A stretch of 64,000 bases of DNA from Crystallibacter degradans (GTDB lineage Bacteria; Actinomycetota; Actinomycetes; Actinomycetales; Micrococcaceae): positions 124,001-188,000 of the forward strand of contig NZ_JABBCH010000006.1 in NCBI RefSeq assembly GCF_012952295.1. Direction: 5' to 3'. Made by a program: the position numbers and the translations under genes. Below the pieces are notes generated by a model. That model saw only the letters and a list, made by a program, of their open reading frames with translations. It was not told the origin of the DNA and did not search any database. Each line of letters opens with the position of its first letter. Position 1 is the stretch's first letter. Positions 51,651-61,298 of the stretch are shown here, piece after piece.

Positions 51651-52666
51651 ACCCGTGCGGGAGCGGGCCCTGTTGTTTCCCGGACGACCAGTTGTGGCTG
51701 GTGGACCAGGTCTTTGGGCTCCTGGGAGGCCAGCCGCGCCGCCGCACACGCGACAGCAGCTGCAGCCAGTCGCGGCGCGTCCTGGCTGACGCTGGTCAAC
51801 TGCACGTGGCTGAGGCGGGAAAGCTGACTGTCGTCGTACCCAGTTACAGAGAGGTCCTCGGGAACGTTTAGTCCCGCCCGTCGTACGGCCTCCAGCACGC
51901 CCAGTGCGCACCGGTCATTGAAGGCCACTACGGCGTCCGGGATCGAACCGGCCACCAGTTCGCCAGCCGCGCGCAGCCCGTCTTCTTCGTGGGCTCCGCC
52001 ATGGAGCACCCGGATGTTGGCCGAGAGTCCGTACTCCTGCATGGCAGCCCGATAGGCCGCGCTGCGTTCGTCGGCGGCCACTGCTCCGGCACCATCGATG
52101 TGCACAACATTCCGGTGCCCCAGCGACACCAGATGTTCCACGGCCGCACGGACGCCGGCGCCGTCGTCGCTGCGGACTACGTCAACGCCTTCAGCCGACG
52201 TGGTGCTGAGGAGGCTGATCACCGGCACCTGACGCGCATAAGCGGCCAGTAAATCCGGGGCGGAGGACGGCGCGATCATCAGCGCCGCCTCAATGCCCGC
52301 ATCCAGAAGCGACTCCACCGCGCGGGATTCCGGCCGACGCGCACCGACCGCGCTGAGAACCACGTCGAATCCGTCAGCCTCCGCTGCAGCATAAATGGAT
52401 TCGACCACCTCACCGTGGAATGGCTCGGAGAGTGTGAAAGTGACGCCAAGGAGCCTGGTCCGGCTGCTGCGCAGCAGACGCGCACGGGAATCCGGACGGT
52501 AGCCCAGCTCGCGGGCAACCTCAAGCACGCGGAGGCGAGTGGCCTCACCGGCACCTTCGGCGCCACGCATTACGATCGAAGCCAGCGCCCGCGAGACACC
52601 GGCCGCCGCGGCGACGTCCGCCAGCGTAGTCCTGCGCGTCGGCGTGCCCTCAGGCTGTTGTCGCAT
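51647..52666 (-). CDS. LacI family transcriptional regulator
   Basis: A 339-residue repressor: HTH TTLADVAAAAGVSRALASIVM with the LacI hinge (RELGYRPDSRARLLRSSRT), then a periplasmic-binding-protein-like effector domain (VTFTLSEPFHGEVVESI, AFNDRCALGVLEAVR, VTGYDDSQLSRLSH). It is divergent from the dehydrogenase-isomerase pair, and two mirror-image operators occupy the shared region. The effector is probably the sugar or cyclitol handled by that pair. Start at the second of two ATGs, best spaced from AAAGGAG. Confidence 0.9.
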   Translation of the reverse strand: MRQQPEGTPTRRTTLADVAAAAGVSRALASIVMRGAEGAGEATRLRVLEVARELGYRPDSRARLLRSSRTRLLGVTFTLSEPFHGEVVESIYAAAEADGFDVVLSAVGARRPESRAVESLLDAGIEAALMIAPSSAPDLLAAYARQVPVISLLSTTSAEGVDVVRSDDGAGVRAAVEHLVSLGHRNVVHIDGAGAVAADERSAAYRAAMQEYGLSANIRVLHGGAHEEDGLRAAGELVAGSIPDAVVAFNDRCALGVLEAVRRAGLNVPEDLSVTGYDDSQLSRLSHVQLTSVSQDAPRLAAAAVACAAARLASQEPKDLVHQPQLVVRETTGPAPARV

Positions 52667-52761
52667 CATGCTCCTTTGCTTTCCGCCACACATCCGGGAG
52701 CGGGTTCTTCGAGGGGCTTTTCGCGGCCGCTTCGATTCTTGCAAGAGCCCCAAAATTGATA

Positions 52762-52775
52762 CTAGAACGATCTAG
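52762..52775. promoter_or_regulatory. LacI operator A
   Basis: CTAGAACGATCTAG, with TAGA/TCTA arms around a central ACGA as in LacI-family sites. It is the exact reverse complement of operator B. Confidence 0.7.
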
Positions 52776-52817
52776 ACAGCGCTGTCCACGTGTGTCACAG
52801 TGGATGCGTCCCGTCTA

Positions 52818-52831
52818 CTAGATCGTTCTAG
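52818..52831. promoter_or_regulatory. LacI operator B
   Basis: CTAGATCGTTCTAG, the reverse complement of operator A, centred 56 bases away. It lies 48 bases upstream of the Gfo/Idh start. The pair could allow looping and control of both divergent promoters. Confidence 0.7.
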
Positions 52832-52878
52832 TGCTAGTCGGAGCCCAAGCTCCGGACTTCATCATCAAAGGAGCATCC

Positions 52879-53994
52879 ATGGCCTACGTCGAGCGCAACA
52901 CCGAGACAACATCCCCGGTCCGGCTTGCCCTGATCGGTTCCGGCTGGATAGGAGCTTTCCATGCCGAAAGCGCCGCCGCCCGGATCGGCGGAACCCGCCT
53001 CGAGGCGATCGCCGATCCTGCCCTTGGACCCGCCACCGAACTGGCGGACCGGCTCGGCGTCGCCAAGGTGACTGCCAATCCAGCCGACCTGTTTGTCGAT
53101 CCGGACGTCGACGGCGTCATCATAGCAGCACCGGCCCGCTTCCACTCGTCCCTGATCGCAGCAGCCGCTGCCGCCGGTAAGCATGTGTTCTGCGAAAAGC
53201 CGGCAGCACGGACCCTCGAAGAGTTGGACGATGCGCTGGCCGCCGTAGAGGAGGCCGGAGTCGAGCTGCAGATCGGCTTCAACCGCCGTTTCGCGGCGGA
53301 CTTCGCGGCCGCAAAGCGCACCATTGACGCCGGAAGCGTGGGCGAGCCACGGCTGCTACGTTCGCTTACCCGCGATCCCAACACAACGGACGCCATCCCA
53401 AACGCGGACCGGACCCCGCAGTGGACCATCTTTCTCGAGACGCTGATTCACGACTTCGACACTCTCAACTGGTTCAACCAAGGAGCCGTCCCGGAGCAGG
53501 TCCATGTGATGGCCGATGCGCTGGTGGAACCTTCGCTCAAGGATGCGGGCTACCTGGATACCGCGGTCGTCACCATCCGCTACAGCAATGGAGCGATCGC
53601 CGTCGCCGAGGCGAACTTCAGCGCCCTGTATGGCTACGACGTACGCGGCGAGGTATTCGGGTCGGCCGGTATGGTCCAGGCCGGTTCGCTGCACAAGACA
53701 TCAGCCACAAGCTACACCGCGCACGGCTTCAGCGGCGAAACCCCGCGGCTGAACGTCGAGCTATTCCATGATGCCTACACCGCGGAAATCGCACACTTCG
53801 CGGAGGTCATCCGAAGCCGGCGCGACGGCACACCAGCTCCTGAGCTTGTCGCACCCGGCGGCGCCGATGCCCGGGCGGCCCTAGCCCTCGCCCTGGCTTG
53901 CATCAAATCAGTCGACACCAGTGCCCCCGTCAACTTAGCCGATGTTCTCCCCGCCGCCGTCCAGGCCAGCGCACTTCCGGCGGACGCCCGATGA
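52879..53994 (+). CDS. Gfo/Idh/MocA dehydrogenase (first of four)
   Basis: A 371-residue NAD(P)-dependent oxidoreductase. Rossmann GSGWIGAFH, then CEKPAART and the catalytic LIHDFDTLNWF. The sequence resembles inositol and sugar dehydrogenases. AAAGGAG eight bases before the ATG; the stop overlaps the next gene (ATGA). It sits under the twin LacI operators and is expected to oxidise the compound sensed by that repressor. Confidence 0.88.
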   Translation: MAYVERNTETTSPVRLALIGSGWIGAFHAESAAARIGGTRLEAIADPALGPATELADRLGVAKVTANPADLFVDPDVDGVIIAAPARFHSSLIAAAAAAGKHVFCEKPAARTLEELDDALAAVEEAGVELQIGFNRRFAADFAAAKRTIDAGSVGEPRLLRSLTRDPNTTDAIPNADRTPQWTIFLETLIHDFDTLNWFNQGAVPEQVHVMADALVEPSLKDAGYLDTAVVTIRYSNGAIAVAEANFSALYGYDVRGEVFGSAGMVQAGSLHKTSATSYTAHGFSGETPRLNVELFHDAYTAEIAHFAEVIRSRRDGTPAPELVAPGGADARAALALALACIKSVDTSAPVNLADVLPAAVQASALPADAR

Positions 53995-54836
53995 GCGGTC
54001 AGGCCACGCCGAGCCTGGGCTCAACCGGCATCCGCCTTGCTGTCTGCGCAGAAATGGTTTTCCTGGACCTGCCCATCGAGGAACGTGTCCGCCGGATCTC
54101 CGACGCTGGCTTCGACGTCGAGCTTTGGGATACCCGCAAGCACGACGTCGAACAGCTCGTCGCCACCGGCGCCGCGTTCTCCTCGATGACCGGCTACTCT
54201 GCGGGCAGCGTCATCGATCCGGACACCTCGCCCGATGTTCTCCGCACGGCCGCCGAGCTCATTCCCACAGCACTGGAGCTGGGCGTCAGCCGCATGGTGG
54301 TCCACCCTGCCGAGCTGATCGACGGGCAGGCCGCACGTCCAGCCTTCCGCGCTACCGGCCAGATGTGGCTCACGGGACTGCGGACTCTTGAAAAGCTGGG
54401 CGAGCTCGGCGCGGAGCACGGCGTCACGTTCGCGCTCGAGAACCTCAACACCATCATTGACCACCCGGGCATTCCGCTCGCCAGAGTCAAGGACACGCTG
54501 GCCCTCGTCGAGGCGGTGGCGCACCCCAATGTAAAGATGATGCTCGACCTTTATCACGCGCAGATCGGCGAAGGGAACCTGATCGACCTGCTCGGCCGCG
54601 CCCTGCCGCACATTGGCGAGATCCAGGTGGCAGATGTGCCTGGGCGCTGCGAACCCGGCACCGGGGAGATCAACTACCCGGCCATCGCTCGGACCCTGGA
54701 CGAAATCGGTTACGAGGGGACAGTCGGGATGGAGGCCTGGGCCGAATCCGACAGTGAGCTGGCCTTGGCACGCTTCCGAGAAGCATTCACGATACGGCGT
54801 ACGGATCCCTTCAGTGCGGGGATCTCCAAGGGCTAG
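53991..54836 (+). CDS. Sugar phosphate isomerase/epimerase-like TIM barrel (Hyi/IolE type)
   Basis: A 281-residue AP-endonuclease-2-like barrel. Metal ligands of the family are visible: GVTFALENLN (Glu), MMLDLYHAQ (Asp/His), GEIQVADVPGR and TVGMEAWAES (Glu). The IQVADVPGRCEPGTGEINY segment is typical of hydroxypyruvate isomerase-like members. ATGA overlap with the dehydrogenase implies coupling and a shared pathway step. Confidence 0.85.
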   Translation: MSGQATPSLGSTGIRLAVCAEMVFLDLPIEERVRRISDAGFDVELWDTRKHDVEQLVATGAAFSSMTGYSAGSVIDPDTSPDVLRTAAELIPTALELGVSRMVVHPAELIDGQAARPAFRATGQMWLTGLRTLEKLGELGAEHGVTFALENLNTIIDHPGIPLARVKDTLALVEAVAHPNVKMMLDLYHAQIGEGNLIDLLGRALPHIGEIQVADVPGRCEPGTGEINYPAIARTLDEIGYEGTVGMEAWAESDSELALARFREAFTIRRTDPFSAGISKG

Positions 54837-54917
54837 CAGCAGCGCCACCAGGACCCCCGATCACCGATCGGCCAACACTGGCCGCGAGGCCTTGTCCGGA
54901 CCTCGTGACTGGGAGAG

Positions 54918-55940
54918 TCAGAGCTCCACTTTGACCGGGATGCCGGTCTCCAGGGACAGCTGTGCGGCGTCGGCCACTTTGGAGGCAGCGACGGCGTCAT
55001 CGGGCGTACATGGGTTTTCCCGCTGCCCTTGGATCAGTTCGAGGAACGCCAGCATCTCGGCCCGATAAGCAGCGTCGAACCGCTCGGCGAAGGTCTTGTG
55101 GGTCTCCCCCTGCGGAAACTCGACTCCGGCCTCGGTCGACCGGACCGCGGTCTTCTCGTCCAGCCCCACCATCACGGATGACTTGGATCCTTGGATTTCG
55201 AGCCGCACGTCGTGGCCGGCCCCGTTGTAGCGGGTAGCGGAGACCGTGCCCACCGTTCCGTCGTCGAAAGTAACGACGGCGAGCGCGGTGTCCACGTCGC
55301 CCACGGCGCCGATGGCGGGATCTCCGTTGTTCGAGCCGCGGGCATACACCTCCACGATCTCGTGGCCCGTTAGCCAGCGAAGAATGTCGAAATCGTGTAC
55401 CGAGCAGTCGCGGAACAGTCCGCCCGACGTTGCCAGGAATTCGATAGACGGCGGAAACATGTCGCCGGTGACGGCCCGGAGGGAGTAGATCCAACCCAGC
55501 TCCCCCGCATCAAAGCGGCGCTTGGCTTCCAGGTAGCCTGCGTCGAAGCGGCGCTGGTGACCGATCTGCACCACACCGTTGTGTTCCCGTATGCAGTCGA
55601 GCACCGGCAGCGAGTCCGCCACATTTCCGGCCACCGGCTTCTCGCAGAAGACCGGTATGCCCGCTTCCACGCCGGCACGGATGAGCTCAGGATGGGTTGC
55701 GGTGCCGGTGGCGATGACCAGGCCGTCGACCCCGCCGTCGAGCATGTCCCGGACGCTAGGGACGAATTCCGCACCCACCGATTCGGCCACCGCGCGCGCG
55801 TGGTCCGCGGCAACGTCGGTAATCTGCAGCCGGACCTGAATGCCCTGCTCCCTCAGGCCCTCGTTGAGGGCGGAGATGTTCTTTGCGTGCATGGTGCCGA
55901 TTCGGCCGGCGCCGGCCAGGCCGAGGGATACCTTGTTCAT
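54918..55940 (-). CDS. iolG-like: Inositol 2-dehydrogenase-like oxidoreductase
   Basis: A 340-residue Gfo/Idh/MocA enzyme: Rossmann GLAGAGRIGTMHA, EKPVAG, QRRFDAGY and the catalytic DCSVHDFDILRWL, close to actinobacterial IolG. It would oxidise myo-inositol or an isomer at one hydroxyl. The ATG at 55940 has AAAGGAAACA. It is the last gene of a leftward operon (dehydrogenases plus ABC importer). Confidence 0.85.
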   Translation of the reverse strand: MNKVSLGLAGAGRIGTMHAKNISALNEGLREQGIQVRLQITDVAADHARAVAESVGAEFVPSVRDMLDGGVDGLVIATGTATHPELIRAGVEAGIPVFCEKPVAGNVADSLPVLDCIREHNGVVQIGHQRRFDAGYLEAKRRFDAGELGWIYSLRAVTGDMFPPSIEFLATSGGLFRDCSVHDFDILRWLTGHEIVEVYARGSNNGDPAIGAVGDVDTALAVVTFDDGTVGTVSATRYNGAGHDVRLEIQGSKSSVMVGLDEKTAVRSTEAGVEFPQGETHKTFAERFDAAYRAEMLAFLELIQGQRENPCTPDDAVAASKVADAAQLSLETGIPVKVEL

Positions 55941-55986
55941 TGTTTCCTTTGCTGGTTGATAAGGCTGCTGGTGGTGGTGGGGGCTG

Positions 55987-57069
55987 CTAGATGGTACGCG
56001 CCGCCGCGGCCGTGCTATCCCGCGCGTCGGGAAAACTGATTCCCAGCTGGGCGCGCAGTTCGTCGGCCAGCCGCATCGTTTTGATGGATTCGCCCAGCGG
56101 CCGCTCTGCCACTTCGAGCTTCCCGGCGGCCACCGCACGGGCCACTGCCGCGGCCTGGAAGTGTAGCCCCGCCACGTGATCACCAGGCGGTTCCCCGTAG
56201 CGCAGTTCCCGCCCATCCGCCGTGCGGACCGTGAAACCGCCGGGTACGTTGAAAGATCCGTCCAGGGTGAGCGTTGCTTCAGTCCCCACGATGGTGGCCG
56301 TGGTGGGCGTGAATCCAAAGAGGTTTGTGTTCAACACAGCGTGCGCGCCACCGGCGAAGTCCATCACCGCGGAGATCTGGCCGTTGACGCCGGCCGGGTG
56401 CGGAGTCCCGAGGGCGTGGACGGTCTCGGGCACACCAAGGACCGAGGAGATGAACGCTAGCGGATACGTGCCCAGGTCCAGCAACGGCCCGCCGGCCAGC
56501 TCCGGGTCGAAGATACGGTGGCCCGGCTCGAAGTGCTCGCCGTACTCGGCCTGCACGGTGACCAACCGTCCCAGCGCGCCGGACTCGAGCAGCTGCCGCG
56601 CGATGTCGTACTTTGGCAGGAAGAACGTCCAAAGCGCCTCCGCAGCCAGCAGCCCCCGCGATGCCGCCAGACCGGCGATGTCCTCGGCCTGCCGGGCGTC
56701 GACACCGATAGGCTTCTCAATCAGGACATGCTTGCCCGCCTCGAGCGCCACACGCGCGACGGAGTGGTGGTGGTTGTGCGGCGTGGCCACGTAGACAATA
56801 TCCACATCCGGCGAATCCGCCAGCTCCTCATAGCTGCCGTAGGCCGCAGGGATGCTGAACCGTCCTGCGAAATCTCTGGAGCGCTCCTGAGACCGCGAAC
56901 CAACGGCGGCCACAACCTGGCGGGTGTGTCTCTGCAAGGAGGCGGCGAAGCGCTCCGCGATCCAGCCCGGTCCGGCAATGCCCCACCGTAGCGGGGGCGC
57001 GTCCCAGGAGTCCGGCACGCGGCTGCCGGGAAGCGCATCAGGAAAGCGCGCGTTTGATGTCGGGCTCAT
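55987..57069 (-). CDS. Gfo/Idh/MocA dehydrogenase, glucose-fructose oxidoreductase-like
   Basis: A 360-residue enzyme differing from its neighbours: Rossmann GIAGPGWIAERF, EKPIGVDARQA and a GGPLLDLGTYPLAF segment in place of the His-Asp motif, as in glucose-fructose oxidoreductase-type and dihydrodiol dehydrogenase-like members. The ATG overlaps the stop of the upstream dehydrogenase (ATGA), so the pair is coupled. Confidence 0.85.
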   Translation of the reverse strand: MSPTSNARFPDALPGSRVPDSWDAPPLRWGIAGPGWIAERFAASLQRHTRQVVAAVGSRSQERSRDFAGRFSIPAAYGSYEELADSPDVDIVYVATPHNHHHSVARVALEAGKHVLIEKPIGVDARQAEDIAGLAASRGLLAAEALWTFFLPKYDIARQLLESGALGRLVTVQAEYGEHFEPGHRIFDPELAGGPLLDLGTYPLAFISSVLGVPETVHALGTPHPAGVNGQISAVMDFAGGAHAVLNTNLFGFTPTTATIVGTEATLTLDGSFNVPGGFTVRTADGRELRYGEPPGDHVAGLHFQAAAVARAVAAGKLEVAERPLGESIKTMRLADELRAQLGISFPDARDSTAAAARTI

Positions 57070-58070
57070 GCCTGCCCCACCGGGGTGAAAGCCCCTCCGT
57101 TGTGCATGGATTCCACCATCGCCTCGCCCGCCAGCGAGGCACGCAGTCCATCCTCGGCAGACGCCAGCGGCGATTCCGTGCCCTCCTGCAGCGACCTGAT
57201 CCAGGCCTGCAGCTGACGACGGTAGGCCTCGGCGAAACGAGGCCGCCAATCCTGCGGGTACTGCGTGTAGCTCTTCAGCGCGGAGTTGTAGGCCACGGTG
57301 GCCGGCTCCAGGAACCGGCCAGTGCCGCGCTCACCGACCACCTCGCATTGAGTGGAGTAGCCGTGGCCGGCGTTGAGGAACAGTTCCAGAGTGGCCAGCA
57401 CGCCGGAGCGCAGGCGCATCATCATGAACGCCGGATCCTGCAGGCCGGAACCAGCCTGAGACGTGGAGAGAATACCGGGTACCCACGCGACCTCGGTGAT
57501 CGGGCTGTCCAGCAGCCAAGGGAGGGAGTCCAGCTCGTGGATCGCGGAGTTGGTGACGGCGGATTCGCTCGTGGCGCCCGGCGCCGCGGAGACATTGCGG
57601 CTGACGCCGTGCACCAGCAATGTGCGGCCCAACCGGCCATCCTCAATGGCCTCGCGGACCTCCAGGTGCCCGGGGTCGAAACGACGCATGAATCCCACGC
57701 TGACCAGGGACCTTCCGTGCTCGTCACGGACCCTGCGTTCGGCATCCACAACCTCACGCGCTTCCGCCGCCGTCGGCGCCAGCGGTTTCTCGCAGAGCAC
57801 AGGCTTGCCGACGTCCAGGCAGGCCTGGACCAGTTCCGCATGCGTGGAGTCGTGGGAGGCGATGACCACTGCATCGACTTCGTCCGCTTTGATGAGTTCC
57901 AGCGGATCTGTCACCGCGCGGGCGCCGAGGGCTGAAGCCGCTCCCTCGGCCCTCTCGGCATCGATGTCCGCGATGCAGGTCAGCGAAGCACTTCCGATAT
58001 TGCGGGCCAGGTTCTGTGCGTGGTCGGCTCCCATTATGCCGGCGCCAATCACTCCTGCGCGGATGGTCAT
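57066..58070 (-). CDS. Gfo/Idh/MocA dehydrogenase (fourth)
   Basis: A 334-residue enzyme: Rossmann GVIGAGIMGADHA, CEKPLAPT, MRRFDPGHLEVREAI and the catalytic SAIHELDSLPWLL. The ATG at 58070 has AAAGAGGACC. It lies 48 bases after the ABC ATPase and overlaps the next dehydrogenase. Confidence 0.87.
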   Translation of the reverse strand: MTIRAGVIGAGIMGADHAQNLARNIGSASLTCIADIDAERAEGAASALGARAVTDPLELIKADEVDAVVIASHDSTHAELVQACLDVGKPVLCEKPLAPTAAEAREVVDAERRVRDEHGRSLVSVGFMRRFDPGHLEVREAIEDGRLGRTLLVHGVSRNVSAAPGATSESAVTNSAIHELDSLPWLLDSPITEVAWVPGILSTSQAGSGLQDPAFMMMRLRSGVLATLELFLNAGHGYSTQCEVVGERGTGRFLEPATVAYNSALKSYTQYPQDWRPRFAEAYRRQLQAWIRSLQEGTESPLASAEDGLRASLAGEAMVESMHNGGAFTPVGQA

Positions 58071-58118
58071 GGTCCTCTTTCCTGCTGAATTCTTCGTTCA
58101 GTCGCGGGTTAGCCGTCT

Positions 58119-59024
58119 TCAGCTTCGGCGGGTTTCGGTACCGGAGACCTCTGCTTCAACCTCCGCAATAACATCCCCGTGGCCGCCGAGCGACTCCAGC
58201 TCGTGGGCCAACTCCGCCAGTTCGGCACCGCCGGCCATCTGCGCCGTGAGCTCCTCGAGCGTGATGTCCTTCTTGTTGTAGTAACCGATCGATTTGCCGC
58301 GCTTGAGCAGCAGGAACCGGTCACCCACAGGGAAGGCGTGGTGCGGATTGTGGGTAATAAAAATGACGCCGAGACCGCGATCGCGCGCCTGCAGGATGTA
58401 ACGAAGCACGACGCCGGACTGCTTCACGCCCAGCGCAGCGGTGGGCTCGTCCAGAATCAGAACCTTGGCCCCGAAATGGACGGCTCGTGCGATGGCCACG
58501 CACTGCCGTTCACCGCCGGAGAGTTGGCCGATGGGCTGCTCGACATCGCGCAGATCGATGCCCATTTCCTTCAGTTCCTTCTTGGTAATCTGCTTCATTG
58601 TCTCCACGTCTAGCCGCTTGAACGGGCCGACGCCGGTGGTCAGTTCGGAACCAAGGAAGAAGTTACGCCAGATCGGCATCAATGACACGACGGCGAGGTC
58701 CTGGTACACCGCTGCGATTCCTGCATCCAAGGCTTCACGCGGCGAATTCAGATGGCGCGGCTCCCCGAAGATCGAGAAGGTTCCCTCATCATGCTTGTGG
58801 AGGCCGGCGATGATCTTGATCAGCGTGGATTTGCCGGCGCCGTTGTCGCCGAGGACGCACGTCACTCGGCCCGCGTCCACGGCCATTGTTACGTCGCTCA
58901 GCGCGATGATGTTGCCGTAGTGCTTGCCCACCCCGTCCAATTCGAGCAGGTGGACCGGCGTGCTGGTCAGCGGGTCCTTTTCGGCCCGGAGCAGCGCTTC
59001 CTGGGTGATGTCCTTGTTTTTCAT
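58119..59024 (-). CDS. Sugar/cyclitol ABC importer ATPase (single domain)
   Basis: A 301-residue ATPase with one nucleotide-binding domain: Walker [11 protein letters not shown]-loop [11 protein letters not shown], signature [13 protein letters not shown], Walker [13 protein letters not shown] and switch His in ITHNPHH. Most ribose-class ATPases have two such domains; this is the FrcA-like single-domain type. The ATG at 59024 is preferred over 59033, which is one base from AAGGA. Expected to drive the adjacent permease. Confidence 0.88.
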   Translation of the reverse strand: MKNKDITQEALLRAEKDPLTSTPVHLLELDGVGKHYGNIIALSDVTMAVDAGRVTCVLGDNGAGKSTLIKIIAGLHKHDEGTFSIFGEPRHLNSPREALDAGIAAVYQDLAVVSLMPIWRNFFLGSELTTGVGPFKRLDVETMKQITKKELKEMGIDLRDVEQPIGQLSGGERQCVAIARAVHFGAKVLILDEPTAALGVKQSGVVLRYILQARDRGLGVIFITHNPHHAFPVGDRFLLLKRGKSIGYYNKKDITLEELTAQMAGGAELAELAHELESLGGHGDVIAEVEAEVSGTETRRS

Positions 59025-59054
59025 GAGTGTCATTTCCTTCTGCTCCTCGTGCGC

Positions 59055-60095
59055 TTACTTCTGCTCGGCCCGGCGCTTGACCACAAGATTGACGATCGTG
59101 GCCAGAAGCAACATCAGCCCCAGGAAGAATTTGAACCAGTCCGGATTCCAATCCGCATAGACGATGCCCTTGTTGGCCATGCCGAAGATGAACGCGCCGA
59201 TCGCGCCGCCGATCGCTGAACCGTAGCCACCGGTGAGGAGGCACCCGCCGATGACAGCGGCGATGATGTAGAGAAACTCGTTGCCGATACCTTCGCCGGA
59301 CTGGACAGTCGCGAAGGCAAACAGGTTGTGCATGCCAAGGACCCAGGCGCAGAAGCCTACACCCATGAAGAGACCGATCTTGGTGCGTACAACAGGAACA
59401 CCCACGGCACGGGCGGCATTGGCATCGCCGCCGGAAGCGAAGATCCAGTTCCCTACCTTCGTGCGCAGCAGAATCCACGAGGCCACGGCAACCATTGCGA
59501 TCCAGATGAAAACAGTGATCTTCACATCAATGCCGCCAATGTTTACCGAGGAGGCGAAGATCGCTTTGGCCGACTCGAATCCGTCCATGTTCGAAACGGA
59601 CGGCGTGGAAACGCTGCCGCCTATTGCCCGGGTCAGACCCAGATTAAGACCGGTCAGCATCAGGAAGGTTGCCAGAGTGACAATAAATGAGGGCAGCTTC
59701 GTCTTGATCAGGATCCAGCCGTTAATGAAGCCGACGCTAAGCGAGAGGACCAATGCCAGGACCACGCCTACCCAGACGTTCATCGAGAAGTACCAGCTGA
59801 ACAGGGAGGCCATTAGCGCCGAGCTGATTACGGCCACACCGGTGGACAAGTCGAATTCGCCACCAATCATCAGCAGGGAAACACCGACAGCCATGATGCC
59901 GATCGTCGAGGCGCCGTAGAGAACGGTAGCGATCGATCCGGGCTGCAGGAAGACGGGGGCCACAGCCGAAAAAAAGATGAACAGTGCCACGGCCCCGACG
60001 AGGGCTCCGATTTCGGGACGGCCCAGAATCTTGCTGATGGTGCTTTTCTTCGCTACCCGTTCATCTTTGACGGGAGCTGTTGCTGTCATGGTCAT
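59055..60095 (-). CDS. Sugar/cyclitol ABC importer permease
   Basis: A 346-residue permease of the ribose/xylose/inositol class with about nine helices. The family motif GGEFDLSTGVAVISSALMAS is in helix 3-4 and GGYGSAIGGAIGAFIFG near the end. The ATG at 60095 has AAGGAG eight bases upstream. It lies between the binding protein and the ATPase. Confidence 0.88.
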   Translation of the reverse strand: MTMTATAPVKDERVAKKSTISKILGRPEIGALVGAVALFIFFSAVAPVFLQPGSIATVLYGASTIGIMAVGVSLLMIGGEFDLSTGVAVISSALMASLFSWYFSMNVWVGVVLALVLSLSVGFINGWILIKTKLPSFIVTLATFLMLTGLNLGLTRAIGGSVSTPSVSNMDGFESAKAIFASSVNIGGIDVKITVFIWIAMVAVASWILLRTKVGNWIFASGGDANAARAVGVPVVRTKIGLFMGVGFCAWVLGMHNLFAFATVQSGEGIGNEFLYIIAAVIGGCLLTGGYGSAIGGAIGAFIFGMANKGIVYADWNPDWFKFFLGLMLLLATIVNLVVKRRAEQK

Positions 60096-60113
60096 GTCAT
60101 TTACTCCTTGAAG

Positions 60114-60148
60114 GCTGTGGCGGAACCGGAAAGTGGTCCCGCCACAGC
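60114..60148. terminator. Stem-loop between binding protein and permease genes
   Basis: Arms GCTGTGGCGG and CCGCCACAGC (10 bp) with a 15-base loop, immediately after the binding-protein stop. Such stem-loops often let the binding protein be made in excess by stabilising its mRNA or stopping part of transcription. Confidence 0.65.
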
Positions 60149-60158
60149 AGTCGGCTGG

Positions 60159-61154
60159 TTAGCGGACGCCTTGCTCGGCGAATTCGAGGACCTCGCCTGC
60201 ACTTTCCTGGTCCACAATGGTTGGACCGGTCAGCACCGGCTGGCCACCGCCGATCTCGAAGCCGCCGCGCTTGTTCTGCCAAAGTGCATCCACAGCCATG
60301 TAGCCCTGCAGCCATGGCTGCTGGTCGACAGTGAAGATGACATCGCCGTCGACGATCTTCTGCGCAAGTTCAGCGTTCATATCGAAGGACGCCACCTTGG
60401 CATCGCTTCCGGCGGTCTCGACCGCCTGCAGAATGGTCAGGGTAAACGGTGCGCCGAGCCCGATAACGACATCGGCGGCTTTCGTTGCCTGCAGTTTTGC
60501 GGTCACAGTGGACTGCACCTGCGTCATATCGGTTCCTTGCACGTACAGGATTTCGGTGCCGGGCACCTTTTCCTTAACACCGGCGCACCGGTTCTCGAGG
60601 CCGACGTGTCCCTGCTCCTGGATCACGCAGATGGGGTGCTCGTAACCGTCTTCCGCCAGCCGCTCACCCACCGCCTCGCCAGCGAGCTTTTCGTTCGATC
60701 CGAAGTGGGTGAAAGCGCCCAGCTCGGAGAACCGGTCCTCTCCTGCGTTGAGGCTCACTACGGGGATGCCCGCTTCAGTTGCATTTTGCAATGCCGAGGC
60801 CAAAGCATCGGGCTTGGCCAGGGTAACTGCGATGCCGTCCACGCCTTGCTGCACCGCTTGTTCGATCAATTGAGCCTGCCGGCCGCCCTCGGGATCAGAG
60901 AGATACTGCAATTCGACGTTGTCCTTGGCAGAGGCTTCTTCCGCACCCTTCCGAACGATGTCCCAGAAGGTATCGCCAGGAGCTGCGTGCGTAATCAATG
61001 CAACTTTGATCCGTTCCGTATCGGCAACGGCGCCACCACCTTCACCCCCCGCTTCGGGGGCACGCCCTCCGCCGCTGGAACAGGCTGTCAAGGTCAGCGC
61101 AGGAACCAGGACCGCCGCAGCCGCCAGTTTCCGCCAGGAAAGCTTGTGTGACAC
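60159..61154 (-). CDS. Sugar/cyclitol-binding lipoprotein of the ABC importer
   Basis: A 331-residue lipoprotein (signal peptide, lipobox LTAC followed by SSGGG) of the LacI-like/ribose-binding class: KVALITHAAPGDTFWDIVRKG, LIEQAVQQGVDGIAVT, GIPVVSLNAGED and FDMNAELAQKIVDGD. The ligand is probably an inositol or related sugar, given iolB and the dehydrogenases. The GTG at 61154 has AAAGGAG six bases upstream. Confidence 0.88.
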   Translation of the reverse strand: MSHKLSWRKLAAAAVLVPALTLTACSSGGGRAPEAGGEGGGAVADTERIKVALITHAAPGDTFWDIVRKGAEEASAKDNVELQYLSDPEGGRQAQLIEQAVQQGVDGIAVTLAKPDALASALQNATEAGIPVVSLNAGEDRFSELGAFTHFGSNEKLAGEAVGERLAEDGYEHPICVIQEQGHVGLENRCAGVKEKVPGTEILYVQGTDMTQVQSTVTAKLQATKAADVVIGLGAPFTLTILQAVETAGSDAKVASFDMNAELAQKIVDGDVIFTVDQQPWLQGYMAVDALWQNKRGGFEIGGGQPVLTGPTIVDQESAGEVLEFAEQGVR

Positions 61155-61177
61155 GAGAATCTCCTTTGTTTTCGTGA

Positions 61178-61200
61178 ACCGGCCTTCCCCGAAGGCCGGT
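61178..61200. promoter_or_regulatory. Leader hairpin upstream of the binding-protein gene
   Basis: ACCGGCCTTC and GAAGGCCGGT pair perfectly across a three-base loop, 24-46 bases before the binding-protein start, just upstream of its ribosome binding site. It may stabilise the mRNA or act as an attenuator. Confidence 0.5.
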
Positions 61201-61284
61201 GGACCGATCCCGGGGAGCATGGTCTTCGCCCCGGTTCAGTTCCTTGGGAACAAGCATGGTGACAGGAGTCACAGAAGTCAATAG

Positions 61285-61298
61285 TATGTAAGGACATA
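61285..61298. promoter_or_regulatory. Candidate GntR operator
   Basis: TATGTAAGGACATA has perfect 5-base arms around AAGG. It lies in the divergent region between the ABC operon and the GntR gene, about 130 bases upstream of the binding-protein start. This is the symmetry expected of a GntR/HutC site. Confidence 0.5.
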
